64,000 bases of DNA. Origin: Ideonella_A sakaiensis_A. GTDB lineage: Bacteria > Pseudomonadota > Gammaproteobacteria > Burkholderiales > Burkholderiaceae_C. Below, piece after piece: positions 24,384 through 33,465 of this stretch. The number at the start of each line of letters is the position of its first letter. Position 1 is the first letter of the stretch. Location: contig NZ_CP182947.1 in the NCBI RefSeq assembly GCF_048320135.1, positions 620,001 through 684,000 of the forward strand, written 5' to 3'. Position numbers and translations under genes: made by a program. The notes beneath the pieces were generated by a model that ran no database searches, was not told the origin of the DNA, and saw only the letters and a list, made by a program, of their open reading frames with translations.

Positions 24384-25902
24384 GGTCGACAACTCGGCCA
24401 GCCGCAGCTTTGCTGCCGACGAGCAGAATCGCAACGAGCAGCGTGCCGATCCGGCGCTCGGCAAGCAGGGCTGTCCGGAATGTCCGGCCCGATTGGTCGT
24501 TGTCGAATTTGCCGAGAAGCCGGGCACCAAGACCTTCTTCCTCGGCGCCCGCCCGCAGTATGTGAACCTGTCGTCGGCCGACCTGGTCGACCACGATCCG
24601 GCAATCCGTTCGGCGCACCAGCTCGGCCAGTTGCCGCCGATCGTCGTCAAGGTCTCGCCGCCGCAATCGAAACGCGTCACGCTGCGGCTGGTGCGCTCTG
24701 AAAACAGCCACGGTTTTCCCGGCGGCAGCGAAACATTGTCCGGTCGTGAACAAGGACTGTCGCACCTGACGTGGCCGGCAGCGCAAAGCAGCGTGACGAC
24801 CGATGGCCAAGGCGACGGCAAACTCGAGCCGGGCATCAAGGTGTCGGCACTGGCCGGCTTCAAATACCACGTCGAGGGCTCGATCGACGGCGGGCCGTTC
24901 GTGCGCAGCTCGAACTTCGTGAACATCCGCAGGCGGCTGGCGATCCGCAAGGTGGTTCGCTACACCGCCGGCGCAGGCGCGACGACGACGGCAATCAATT
25001 CGATCCAGGGCGACCTCGATCAGCTCGACATCGAGATATTCCAGCCGCCCGGCGTCAGCGGAACCGGCCTCGGCGTGCGCGAGATCGGCGAGATCAATCC
25101 GAGCCTGCCGACGCTCGGTACGACCGCGCTCGACAGCCCGGCCGAGGTCAGCGTGTTCCGGCCGCATGCGGTGGCGATCATCGTCGGCGAATTCATCCCG
25201 ACGACGAGCGGGACGATTGCGCCGCAGACCTTCGACGTTGCCGTCGCCCGTGGCGCGGACGGCAGCTTCCCGGCATCGGTCACGGTGCCGCTGTCGCGCG
25301 CCGGCCGCACCTACATCGTCGTGCCGCTGACCAACGGCAGCCAGGTCTTGCCGGGAACCGTCACGCCGGGCGGCGCAGCGGCACAGACGCTGAATCCACC
25401 GGAGGTCACAGGCGCCGACCGCTTTGCAAGCAGCGTCAGTGTCAATCTCGGTCGTTTTCGCAGCCAGCCGGCGTCGGTCACGACGCTGACGGTCAGCGTC
25501 ACGCTGAAGGCGATTTCCGGCTGGGCGGTCGGCTGGGCCTACCATGCCCATCCGGTGATCTATCTGAACCTGCGCGACCCGAATACCGACGGCATCCTCG
25601 CCGCCGAGCGCGTCGCCGCGCTGGTGATCCACGAGCTTGGGCACAAGCTGCACCTGACCTCCGACGGCTCCGGCAGCCTGCCCGATCAGCAGCCCCATTT
25701 TTATCCGAGTTTCAACACCAACGGCGTTCGCCACCAGGGACCGCACTGCTCGCAAGGCGTGCCGGCGGGCGACGACCTGTGGCTGCGCAGTTCGCACAAT
25801 GCAGCGACCTGCACGATGTGGGGGGCGTTGAAACAGACCCGAGCGTTCTGCTCCGAGTGCCAGACGACGCTGCGCAAGGTCGATCTGAGCTCGGGGTTCT
25901 GA
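24367..25902 (+). CDS. Putative zinc metallopeptidase with HExxH and paired cysteines
   Basis: This is a 511-residue protein with no recognised full-length family. It has CPEC at residues 36-39, a long beta-rich middle part (about 60-400), then VIHELGHKLH with H422 and H426 as an HExxH zinc site. After that come several histidines (HFYPSF, RHQGPHC, SSHNAATC), C482 in CTMW, and C495-x-x-C498 (FCSEC). HExxH followed by a Cys-Met-aromatic turn and a CxxC is reminiscent of small metalloprotease domains in secreted effectors, but that is a resemblance only. No signal peptide is seen. It overlaps the upstream gene by 17 bases and precedes an exported protein by three. Confidence 0.6.
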   Translation: MPWQTEVDNSASRSFAADEQNRNEQRADPALGKQGCPECPARLVVVEFAEKPGTKTFFLGARPQYVNLSSADLVDHDPAIRSAHQLGQLPPIVVKVSPPQSKRVTLRLVRSENSHGFPGGSETLSGREQGLSHLTWPAAQSSVTTDGQGDGKLEPGIKVSALAGFKYHVEGSIDGGPFVRSSNFVNIRRRLAIRKVVRYTAGAGATTTAINSIQGDLDQLDIEIFQPPGVSGTGLGVREIGEINPSLPTLGTTALDSPAEVSVFRPHAVAIIVGEFIPTTSGTIAPQTFDVAVARGADGSFPASVTVPLSRAGRTYIVVPLTNGSQVLPGTVTPGGAAAQTLNPPEVTGADRFASSVSVNLGRFRSQPASVTTLTVSVTLKAISGWAVGWAYHAHPVIYLNLRDPNTDGILAAERVAALVIHELGHKLHLTSDGSGSLPDQQPHFYPSFNTNGVRHQGPHCSQGVPAGDDLWLRSSHNAATCTMWGALKQTRAFCSECQTTLRKVDLSSGF

Positions 25903-25905
25903 GCG

Positions 25906-26445
25906 ATGCAACGACGCAGGCTGCTCGGCGCCGCCCTTGCCGGCCTGGCGGGCCCGTGGATCATCCGAGCGGCGGAGGCCAAAATGACATCACCCCTGTT
26001 TTTCGACGATCTCGACGATGCCGGCTTTCCCGAACTGAAGGTCGATGTCGGCCGCAAGGGCATCAACGCGAAGATCCTGCAACCGCCGGGCGACCAGCGC
26101 GTGCCGGCATCGATGCGCAGCATCGTGCTGCTGGTCGCCTTCCGGCTCGATGAGCCGGGCCCGCCGAAGGATGCCGATCAACCGCTGCCGAGCTGGCAGC
26201 TGCGTTTCGCCGACATGACCGGGCAGCCGCAGCGGATCGAATTGTTACCGCGCCCGCCGGCAGGCGACCACATCGAGTATGCGAAGCCGCAGCCGATCAA
26301 GCCGACACCCGGCGTGACCGTGATCTACCGCGGCGCATGGTGGACCGACCTCGGCGACCTGGTGCGCCGCAAGCTGCTGCGCCCCGGAACCGAAATCGAA
26401 ATCGGATTCGAACAGCAGGCGAGCACCCGGGTGCGGCTGCCCTGA
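25906..26445 (+). CDS. Tat-exported hypothetical protein
   Basis: This 179-residue protein has an N-terminal twin-arginine-like signal (MQRRRLLGAALAGLAGPWII) followed by a probable cleavage site near AAEA. The mature part is beta-rich without a known motif. It starts three bases after the stop of the HExxH protein and is the last gene of the three-gene cassette. Export would place it in the periplasm. Function unknown; it could be a substrate, binding partner or immunity-like factor of the metallopeptidase. Confidence 0.6.
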   Translation: MQRRRLLGAALAGLAGPWIIRAAEAKMTSPLFFDDLDDAGFPELKVDVGRKGINAKILQPPGDQRVPASMRSIVLLVAFRLDEPGPPKDADQPLPSWQLRFADMTGQPQRIELLPRPPAGDHIEYAKPQPIKPTPGVTVIYRGAWWTDLGDLVRRKLLRPGTEIEIGFEQQASTRVRLP

Positions 26446-26470
26446 CGGGCAGCCGGCGTCTGGCGTCGCG

Positions 26471-27223
26471 TCAATACGTTGCCCGCCCGCCGGTGATGTC
26501 GAAGACCGCGCCGGTCGAGAACGAGCAGTCCTCGCTCGCCAGCCACGCCGCCATCGCGGCAATCTCCTTGACCTCGACAAAACGGCCCATCGGAATCTTG
26601 CCGAGCATGTAGTCGATGTGCGCCTGCGTCATCTGCTCGAACATCGCGGTGCGCGCCACCGCCGGCGTGATCGCATTGACGAGGATGCCCTTGGTCGCGA
26701 CCTCCTTCGCGAGCGACTTGGTCAGCGCGATCAGCCCGGCCTTCGACGCGCTGTAGTGCGAGGCATTCGGATTGCCCTCCTTGCCGGCCACCGACGCGAT
26801 GTTGACGATGCGGCCGAAGCCCTTGTCGAGCATGGCCTTCACGACGTGCCGGCAGGTCAGGTACGGCGCGATCAGGTTGACCTCGACGACGCGGCGCCAG
26901 ACCGCGGGATCGAGCTCCCAGGTCGTGCCGTTGCCGCCGGTAATGCCGGCGTTGTTGACGAGGATGTCGATGCGGCCGAAGGTCTGCACCGTCGATGCGG
27001 TGGCGGCGGCAACCGCCGCATCGTCGGTCAGTTCGACGGTCGTGCCGCTGACCGGCCCGGCGGTCTTCAATGCCTTGCAGGCCTCGTCGAGCCGCGCGGC
27101 ATCGACATCCCACATCACGACCGTCGCGCCCGACTGCAGCAGCCGTTCGCTGATCGCAAAACCGATGCCCTGCGCGCCGCCGGTGACAACGGCGACACGC
27201 CCTTGCAGATCGATCTGGTTCAT
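26471..27223 (-). CDS. SDR-family oxidoreductase of the DenD operon
   Basis: This 250-residue short-chain dehydrogenase has TGGAQGIG, NNAG, catalytic YSASK and the C-terminal FDITGGRATY. The ATG at 27223 overlaps the denD stop as ATGA and has AAAGGA upstream, so it is the third gene of a GntR-denD-SDR operon. A role in oxidising a sugar acid or its keto derivative is inferred from the neighbours. It resembles 3-oxoacyl-ACP reductase-like SDRs in general sequence, but fatty acid synthesis is unlikely in this context. Confidence 0.82.
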   Translation of the reverse strand: MNQIDLQGRVAVVTGGAQGIGFAISERLLQSGATVVMWDVDAARLDEACKALKTAGPVSGTTVELTDDAAVAAATASTVQTFGRIDILVNNAGITGGNGTTWELDPAVWRRVVEVNLIAPYLTCRHVVKAMLDKGFGRIVNIASVAGKEGNPNASHYSASKAGLIALTKSLAKEVATKGILVNAITPAVARTAMFEQMTQAHIDYMLGKIPMGRFVEVKEIAAMAAWLASEDCSFSTGAVFDITGGRATY

Positions 27224-28221
27224 TTCGACATTCCTTTCAACGCGGCCGGATTGCTGGCCTCGCAATCGGCGATGTACTGGCGGATGATCGCTTCGAACGA
27301 CGGCTCCGGCGCCAAGCTGAGCCGGGCGGCACGCGCGGCGCTGGCGCCGGTCGGCCAGTTCGCGACGATGCCGGCAATGCGTTCGTCACGCTCGAACCGC
27401 ACCCGCGCCCTGACCTCGGGCCCGGCCACCGCCTCCAGCGCATCGAGCATCTGCGCCACGGTCACGTTCAGCGCCGGCAGGTTCAGCGCGCCACGGCCGA
27501 GCAGCGCGTCCCGATCCGCTTCATAGACCGCGATCAGGCCATCGACGGTCTGCTTCGGCGACGACACCGGATGCGAGACTTCCGGCGAGACAGGGCAGAC
27601 CGAGATCTCGCCGGCCAGCGGTTCGCGGATGATGCCGCTGAAAAACGACGACGCCGCCGCATTCGGCCGTCCCGGACGCACCGTCACCGTCATCAGCCGC
27701 GCGGCGCGGCCGTCGATGTAGCCCTTGCGTGTGTAGTCGGCAACCAGGTATTCGCAGACCAGCTTCTGGGTGCCGTACGAGGTCTGCGGCATCGGCAGCG
27801 TATCGTCGGCGACGGCCGCCGGCAGCGGCACCGCCGGATCGGGGCCGAAGACCGCGACCGAACTCGAAAACACCAGCCGCGGCCGGTTGCCGGCGCGGCG
27901 CAGCGCGTCGAGCAGCGCGCGCGTGCTGTCGAGGTTGGAGCGCAGGCCGAGGTCGAAATCGAGCTCGCATTCGCCGGAGACTGCAGAGGCGAGGTGGAAG
28001 ACGCCGTCGAAGCCCTGCTGCTCGAAGCCCGCGCACATCTCGAGCAGCGGCCCGGTCGCCGCCTCGACGCGCGGGTCGGCAAGCAGATCGGCCGGCGGCG
28101 CGACCTGGTCGGCAAGGACCAGCCTGGACAGGTCGCTGCCGGCGAGCTTGCCGCGCTGCAGCAGCGTGCGGGCCAGCCGCGCGCCGATAAAACCACCGCC
28201 GCCTGTGATCAGAATCTTCAT
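27220..28221 (-). CDS. denD: D-erythronate dehydrogenase-like extended SDR
   Basis: This 333-residue extended SDR has the NAD motif ITGGGGFIGARLA at the very N-terminus, HLASAVSGECELDFDLGLRSN, and the catalytic SYGTQKLVCEYL (YxxxK). Overall it matches the D-erythronate dehydrogenase (DenD) family, which oxidises D-erythronate at C2 in four-carbon sugar acid catabolism. It overlaps both neighbours by ATGA junctions, downstream of a FadR-type regulator gene. The kinase (OtnK/DtnK) and OtnC of the known pathway are not in the window, so the assignment is probable rather than proven. Confidence 0.72.
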   Translation of the reverse strand: MKILITGGGGFIGARLARTLLQRGKLAGSDLSRLVLADQVAPPADLLADPRVEAATGPLLEMCAGFEQQGFDGVFHLASAVSGECELDFDLGLRSNLDSTRALLDALRRAGNRPRLVFSSSVAVFGPDPAVPLPAAVADDTLPMPQTSYGTQKLVCEYLVADYTRKGYIDGRAARLMTVTVRPGRPNAAASSFFSGIIREPLAGEISVCPVSPEVSHPVSSPKQTVDGLIAVYEADRDALLGRGALNLPALNVTVAQMLDALEAVAGPEVRARVRFERDERIAGIVANWPTGASAARAARLSLAPEPSFEAIIRQYIADCEASNPAALKGMSK

Positions 28222-29045
28222 CGTGATGCCCCTTTGCGGCTCGGTGAGGGTGGTTTCGCCGCTCGTCGGCCAGCACCGCGCCGGCGCGGTATCACGCCGC
28301 CCTCCTCGAGCCGCCATTCGCCGTTGATCAGGTGCGCGATCGCCGCCTGCCGCGCCGCCTGCGGATCACGTGCAGCAATCGCCTCCACCAGTGCTGCATG
28401 CTCCTCGCGCACCTGGCGCATGAAATCGGCACGCCGTGCCTCGTTGCCCTTGGTCACCCGCATCGCCTCGCGCAGGTATTGCTCGAGGAACGCGAGCAAG
28501 CGGGTGAATTGCGGATTGCCGGTGGCCGCGCCGATCGCGCGGTGCAACCCCATGTCCTCGTCGAGGCCGTCGCGGCCGGCGTCATTGGCGGTGTCGATCG
28601 CCTTCAGCGCACGCCGCAGTCCGGCAACCTGGCTGCGTGTCGCGCGCTCGGCTGCGAGCGCGGCCATCTCGCCTTCGAGCACGCGGCGCAATTCGACCAC
28701 CTGCACCACCGCGGTCATCGATTCGAGCACCTGCGGGTCGAAGGCCAGCGGCTGGTGCGCCGCGGGCTGCGACACATAAACCCCGGATCCCTGGCGCGCG
28801 ACCAGCAGGCCGCGTGCCTTCACCCGGTGCACCGCCTCGCGGACGACCGAGCGCGACACGCCATGCGACTCGGCCAGTTGCAGCTCGGTCGGCAGACGAT
28901 CGCCGGGACGCAGTGCGCCACGCTCGATCTGCTCGATCAATCGTGCTGCCAGGCGGTCCGACAGCCGCTCGGGCACGGCAGCGAAACCGCTGCCGGACAG
29001 CGCCGCAGCAGCCACCGGTGAACGTGTCGTGGACGCCATTTTCAT
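28218..29045 (-). CDS. GntR-family (FadR/FCD) transcriptional regulator
   Basis: This 275-residue protein has an N-terminal winged helix (LRPGDRLPTELQLAESHGVSRSVVREAVHRVKARGLL) and the all-helical FCD ligand domain with metal-site histidines (DMGLHRAIGAATGN, EEHAALVEAI). It is the first gene of the GntR-denD-SDR operon, overlapping denD by four bases, and is divergent from the ABC importer at 29152. It probably senses a sugar acid and controls both units. The ATG at 29045 is used; one at 29039 is also possible. Confidence 0.87.
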   Translation of the reverse strand: MKMASTTRSPVAAAALSGSGFAAVPERLSDRLAARLIEQIERGALRPGDRLPTELQLAESHGVSRSVVREAVHRVKARGLLVARQGSGVYVSQPAAHQPLAFDPQVLESMTAVVQVVELRRVLEGEMAALAAERATRSQVAGLRRALKAIDTANDAGRDGLDEDMGLHRAIGAATGNPQFTRLLAFLEQYLREAMRVTKGNEARRADFMRQVREEHAALVEAIAARDPQAARQAAIAHLINGEWRLEEGGVIPRRRGAGRRAAKPPSPSRKGASR

Positions 29046-29151
29046 CAGGTTAGCAGACAACTTTCCAGCGCCATAACGGGTAAGCCCTGAAACGGATTCG
29101 GCTGCTGGCGGCGTAAGGTCGTGGCCTGCGTGCAGACGGAAAGGTCGTTCC

Positions 29152-30198
29152 ATGGCCAGTGTGGCAATCCGGTCGGTGAAAAAGCGCTTCGGCGAGGTTC
29201 AGGTGCTGCACGGCGTCAGCATCGAGATCCCTGACGGGTCGTTCACCGTGCTGGTCGGCCCGTCGGGCTGCGGCAAATCGACGCTGCTGCGGATGATTGC
29301 CGGGCTCGAGAACATTTCCGGCGGCGAGGTCGCGATCGGCGACCGTGTCGTCAACCAGGTGCCGCCGAAGCAGCGCGACATCGCGATGGTGTTCCAGAAC
29401 TATGCGCTGTATCCGCACATGACGGTCGGCGAGAACATGGGTTTTTCGCTCGCCCTCGCAAAGACGCCAAAAGCCGAGATCGCACAGCGTGTCGGCCAGG
29501 CTGCCGAGATCCTCGGCCTGACACAACTGCTCGACCGCTATCCGCGGCAACTGTCCGGCGGCCAGCGGCAACGCGTCGCGATGGGCCGCTGCATTGTGCG
29601 CAAGCCGCAGGTTTTCCTGTTCGACGAACCGCTGTCCAACCTCGACGCGATGCTGCGCGTGCAGATGCGCACCGAAATCAAGGAACTGCACCAGCGGCTG
29701 AAGACGACGTCGATCTACGTCACCCACGACCAGATCGAGGCGATGACGATGGCCGACCAGATCGTCGTGATGCACGACGGCCGGGTCGAACAGATCGGTA
29801 CCCCACTCGAGCTCTACGACCATCCGGCGAACCAGTTCGTCGCCGGCTTCATCGGCTCGCCGTCGATGAATTTCATCGAAGGCACGATGCGCGACGGCCA
29901 CGTCGAGGCGGCCAACGGCGCACGGCTGCCGGCCAATGTCTCGGGCGGAGACGGCCGCCCGGTGCTGTACGGCATCAGGCCAGAACACCTCGACATCGCC
30001 GATGACGGCTTCGAGGCCGAGGTCGTCGTGATCGAGCCGACCGGGTCGGAAACCCAGCTGTTTGCGCGGCTCGCCGGCCAGGAACTGGTCGCGATCTTCC
30101 GCGAGCGCCATGCCTTTGCACCCGGCCAGAAGATCCGGCTGCGTCCGCGCCGCGACCTGGCACACATCTTCGACCCTGCGAGTGGCCAACGGATCTGA
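29152..30198 (+). CDS. ABC transporter ATP-binding protein (UgpC/MalK type)
   Basis: This 348-residue ATPase has Walker A GPSGCGKST, the Q-loop MVFQNYALYPHMTV, the signature LSGGQRQRVAMGR, Walker B VFLFDEPLSNLD, and a C-terminal TOBE/MalK regulatory barrel (YGIRPEHLDIADDG). It energises a carbohydrate-type importer whose binding protein and two permeases follow. GGAAAGG upstream of the ATG is a good ribosome site. The first gene of an importer being the ATPase is less common than the binding protein coming first. Confidence 0.92.
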   Translation: MASVAIRSVKKRFGEVQVLHGVSIEIPDGSFTVLVGPSGCGKSTLLRMIAGLENISGGEVAIGDRVVNQVPPKQRDIAMVFQNYALYPHMTVGENMGFSLALAKTPKAEIAQRVGQAAEILGLTQLLDRYPRQLSGGQRQRVAMGRCIVRKPQVFLFDEPLSNLDAMLRVQMRTEIKELHQRLKTTSIYVTHDQIEAMTMADQIVVMHDGRVEQIGTPLELYDHPANQFVAGFIGSPSMNFIEGTMRDGHVEAANGARLPANVSGGDGRPVLYGIRPEHLDIADDGFEAEVVVIEPTGSETQLFARLAGQELVAIFRERHAFAPGQKIRLRPRRDLAHIFDPASGQRI

Positions 30199-30250
30199 AG
30201 CCGCCCGTGTTTCTGCGTTCCATGACGATCCGCCAAAGGAGACAGAACAA

Positions 30251-31585
30251 ATGACCCAACCCAACTTCACCCGACGTCATGCGTTGAAGACCGGTGCCGC
30301 GCTCGCCGGGGCCGGCGCATTTGCCAACCTGACGATGTTTGCGCAGGCCTGGGCACAGACGACGCAGTGGCAGCCCGAAAAAGGCGCGACGCTGACGCTG
30401 CTGCGCTGGAAACGTTTCATCCAGTCGGAAGAAGATGCATTCATGGCGCTGGTCGCCGCCTATACGAAGGCGACCGGTGTCGAAGTCAAGGTGCTGAACG
30501 AATCGCTCGACGACGTGCAGCCGAAGGCCAGCGTCGCCGCCAATACCGGCCAGGGCCCGGACATCTTCTGGGGGCTTTATTCGCTGCCGCATCTGTTCCC
30601 GGACAAGTGCGTCGACGTCACCGATGTGGCCGACTACCTCGGCAAGAAATACGGCGGCTGGGTCGAGAGCGCGCAGATCTACGGCAAGAGCAAGGGCAAG
30701 TGGATCGACATTCCGGTGGCCTACAACGGCAATGTCATCAACTACCGGCAAAGCATGATCGAGAAGGCCGGCTTCAAGGAAGTGCCGAAGGACACCGCCG
30801 GTTTTCTCGAGCTGATGAAGGCAATGAAGGCGAAGTCGACGCCGGGCGGCTTCGCGCTCGGCCGTGCCTCCGGTGACGGCAATGCCTGGGTGCACTGGGC
30901 GCTGTGGTCGCACGGCGGCAACCTGGTCGACAAGAACGACAAGGTCGTGATCAATTCGCCGGAAACGGTGAAGGCGCTCGAATATGTGAAGGAGATGTCG
31001 AACCATTTCGTCACCGGCACCGCGTCGTGGAACGACGCCTTCAACAACAAGGCCTTCCTGTCCGGCGAAGTCGGGTTGACCAACAACGGCGTGTCGATCT
31101 ATGCCGCGGCAAAGGCCGGCGCCGCGAAGGGCGACGCGAAGATGAAGGAGGTGATGGACGACATGAACCACGCGTTGTGGCCGGTCGGCCCGGTCGGAAG
31201 GCCGACCGAGTTCCACATCGCCTACCCGATGATGGTGATGAAATACTCGAAGTTTCCGAAGGCTGCAAAAAGCTTCATCGCCTTCACGATGGAGGCCGAG
31301 AACTACAACAAGTGGCTCGAAGGCGCGGTCGCCTACCTGACGCACCCGCTGAATGCCTACGATGCCAATCCGGTCTGGTCGTCGGATCCGAAACTGACGC
31401 TGGTGCGCGACGTTGCCAAACGCACGCTGACCGCCGGCGGCCAAGGTTCGGTTGGCGAACGGGCGGCAGCGGCGCTGGCAGACTTTGTCGTGCTCGACAT
31501 GTTTGCCTCGGTCTGCACCGACCGCGCATCGATCAAGGACGCGATCTCGATCGCCGAGCGGCAGGCCACGCGCATCTATCGATGA
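30251..31585 (+). CDS. ABC transporter sugar-type substrate-binding protein
   Basis: This 444-residue family 1 extracellular solute-binding protein has a Tat-like signal (TRRHALKTGAALAGAGAFA) cut near AWAQ, then LRWKRFIQSEEDAFMALVAAY and GPDIFWGLYSLPHLFPDK, as in binding proteins for sugars, glycerol phosphate or sugar acids. It is periplasmic. Use of Tat instead of Sec is worth noting. It lies between the ATPase and the permease genes. Sugar-acid specificity is inferred from the threonate/erythronate-type dehydrogenases on both sides. Confidence 0.88.
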   Translation: MTQPNFTRRHALKTGAALAGAGAFANLTMFAQAWAQTTQWQPEKGATLTLLRWKRFIQSEEDAFMALVAAYTKATGVEVKVLNESLDDVQPKASVAANTGQGPDIFWGLYSLPHLFPDKCVDVTDVADYLGKKYGGWVESAQIYGKSKGKWIDIPVAYNGNVINYRQSMIEKAGFKEVPKDTAGFLELMKAMKAKSTPGGFALGRASGDGNAWVHWALWSHGGNLVDKNDKVVINSPETVKALEYVKEMSNHFVTGTASWNDAFNNKAFLSGEVGLTNNGVSIYAAAKAGAAKGDAKMKEVMDDMNHALWPVGPVGRPTEFHIAYPMMVMKYSKFPKAAKSFIAFTMEAENYNKWLEGAVAYLTHPLNAYDANPVWSSDPKLTLVRDVAKRTLTAGGQGSVGERAAAALADFVVLDMFASVCTDRASIKDAISIAERQATRIYR

Positions 31586-31664
31586 CAGCGGTGCCGACAG
31601 CGGCAGCACACGTGGTTGACGTCGGCCAATCCGGGCCGCGTCGCCGCGTCGGCGGAGGCAGCGC

Positions 31665-32564
31665 ATGAGCAAACTCTGGGAGAACCGGAATTTCCTCGGC
31701 TTCCTGTTCATGCTGCCGGCGGCGGTCTTCCTGCTCGCCTTTCTGGTCTATCCGCTCGGCCTCGGCATCTGGCTGAGTTTCACCGACGCGAAGATCGGCC
31801 GTGCCGGCAGTTTTGTCGGCCTGGAAAACTACATCTGGATCATCGGCGACTTCAAGTTCCAGACCGCCGTCTTCTTCACCCTTTTCTATACGATTGCCGC
31901 GAGCATCGCGAAATTCGCGATCGGCCTGTACCTCGCGCTGCTGCTGAACCAGCACCTGCCGTTCAAGGCAATCATCCGCGCCGTCGTGCTGATTCCGTTC
32001 ATCGTGCCGACGGTGTTGTCGGCGATCGCATTCTGGTGGATCTACGACCCGCAGTTCTCGATCATTTCCTGGAGCCTGCGCCAGCTCGGCTGGATCGACG
32101 GCAACATCGATTTTCTCGGCGACGCCTGGAATGCGCGCTGGAGCGTCGTCTTCGCGAATGTCTGGCGCGGCGTGCCGTTCATCGCGATCTCGCTGCTCGC
32201 CGGCCTGCAGACGGTGCCGCCATCACTGTACGAGGCGGCGGTGCTCGACGGTGCAAGCCGCTGGCAGATGTTCGTGAAGATCACCTACCCGCTGCTGACG
32301 CCGATCATCGCGGTCGTGATGACGTTTTCGGTGCTGTTCACATTCACCGATTTCCAGCTGATCAAGGTGCTGACGAATGGCGGCCCGGCCGGCGCGACCG
32401 AACTGATGGCGACGATGAGCTACAACACCGCGATCCTCGGCGGGCGCATCGGCGAAGGCGCGGCGATCTCGACCGCGATGGTGCCGTTCCTGCTGGCCGC
32501 GATCATGGTCTCGTGGTTCGGCCTGCAGCGCCGCAAATGGCAGTCCGGAGGCGAACATGACTAA
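31665..32564 (+). CDS. ABC sugar transporter permease (UgpA/MalF type)
   Basis: This 299-residue membrane protein has six or so hydrophobic helices and the cytoplasmic EAA loop (YEAAVLDGASRWQMFVKITYPLLTP) that contacts the ATPase. It overlaps the second permease by eight bases. It forms the inner-membrane channel of the importer with the next gene product. Confidence 0.9.
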   Translation: MSKLWENRNFLGFLFMLPAAVFLLAFLVYPLGLGIWLSFTDAKIGRAGSFVGLENYIWIIGDFKFQTAVFFTLFYTIAASIAKFAIGLYLALLLNQHLPFKAIIRAVVLIPFIVPTVLSAIAFWWIYDPQFSIISWSLRQLGWIDGNIDFLGDAWNARWSVVFANVWRGVPFIAISLLAGLQTVPPSLYEAAVLDGASRWQMFVKITYPLLTPIIAVVMTFSVLFTFTDFQLIKVLTNGGPAGATELMATMSYNTAILGGRIGEGAAISTAMVPFLLAAIMVSWFGLQRRKWQSGGEHD

Positions 32565-33453
32565 CCCGCACGCGGCCGCGACGGCGACCAGCGACCACAG
32601 CGAGGGCATGAGTTATCTGTCGACGATCCCGCAACGGGTCGTTCGCGTCTACATGCCGCTCAGCCTGATCGTGATCGTGCTGCTGTTCCCGTTCTACTGG
32701 ATGGTGATCACCTCGATCAAGCCGAAGGAACACCTGCTCGACCTCGACACCCACAACCCGTTCTGGACGCTGCAGCCGACCTTCGAGCACATCCGTGACC
32801 TGCTGTTCAGGACCGAATACCCGCAGTGGCTGTGGAATACGATGTTCGTCGCGGTCTCGTCGACGATCCTGTCGCTGATCGCCAGCGTGTTCGCCGCCTA
32901 TGCGATCACGCGGATCCGCTACAAGGGCGCGCAGGCGGTCGGCGGCATGATCTTCCTCGCCTACCTGGTGCCGCCGTCGATCCTGTTCATTCCGCTGTCG
33001 ACGGTCGTTTTCCAGTACGGGTTGTTCGATACGCCGTTCGCGCTGATCCTGACCTATCCGACGATCCTGATCCCGTTCTCGACCTGGCTGCTGATGGGAT
33101 ATTTCAAGACCATCCCGTACGAGCTAGAGGAATGTGCGCTGATCGACGGCGCAAACCGCTGGCAGATCCTGACCAAGATCGTGTTGCCGTTGGCAGTGCC
33201 GGGGCTGATCTCGGCAGCGATCTTCTGCCTGACGCTGTGCTGGAACGAGTTCATCTATGCACTGACCTTCATCAACAGCACCGAGAAGAAGACGGTTCCG
33301 GTCGCGATCCTGTCCGCATTCACCGATGGCGACCAGTACCGATGGGGATCGCTGATGGCCGGCGCCCTGGTCGGCTCGCTGCCGCTTGTCATCCTTTATG
33401 CTTTCTTCGTCGAACACTACGTCTCGGCGATGACGGGGGCGGTCAAGGAATAG
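32557..33453 (+). CDS. ABC sugar transporter permease (UgpE/MalG type)
   Basis: This 298-residue membrane protein has six hydrophobic helices and the EAA loop in the form ELEECALIDGANRWQILTKI, typical of the second permease of carbohydrate importers. It overlaps the first permease gene and is followed after 12 bases by a dehydrogenase gene, so importer and catabolic enzymes form one operon. Confidence 0.9.
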   Translation: MTNPHAAATATSDHSEGMSYLSTIPQRVVRVYMPLSLIVIVLLFPFYWMVITSIKPKEHLLDLDTHNPFWTLQPTFEHIRDLLFRTEYPQWLWNTMFVAVSSTILSLIASVFAAYAITRIRYKGAQAVGGMIFLAYLVPPSILFIPLSTVVFQYGLFDTPFALILTYPTILIPFSTWLLMGYFKTIPYELEECALIDGANRWQILTKIVLPLAVPGLISAAIFCLTLCWNEFIYALTFINSTEKKTVPVAILSAFTDGDQYRWGSLMAGALVGSLPLVILYAFFVEHYVSAMTGAVKE

Positions 33454-33465
33454 GAGGTCAGCGAA

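Noticed and set aside
29046..29151. FadR-type operator in the GntR/ABC divergent region
   Set aside because: Only a weak GTT...AAC match (GTTAGCAGACAAC) is present; the arms pair over three bases, too little to call.
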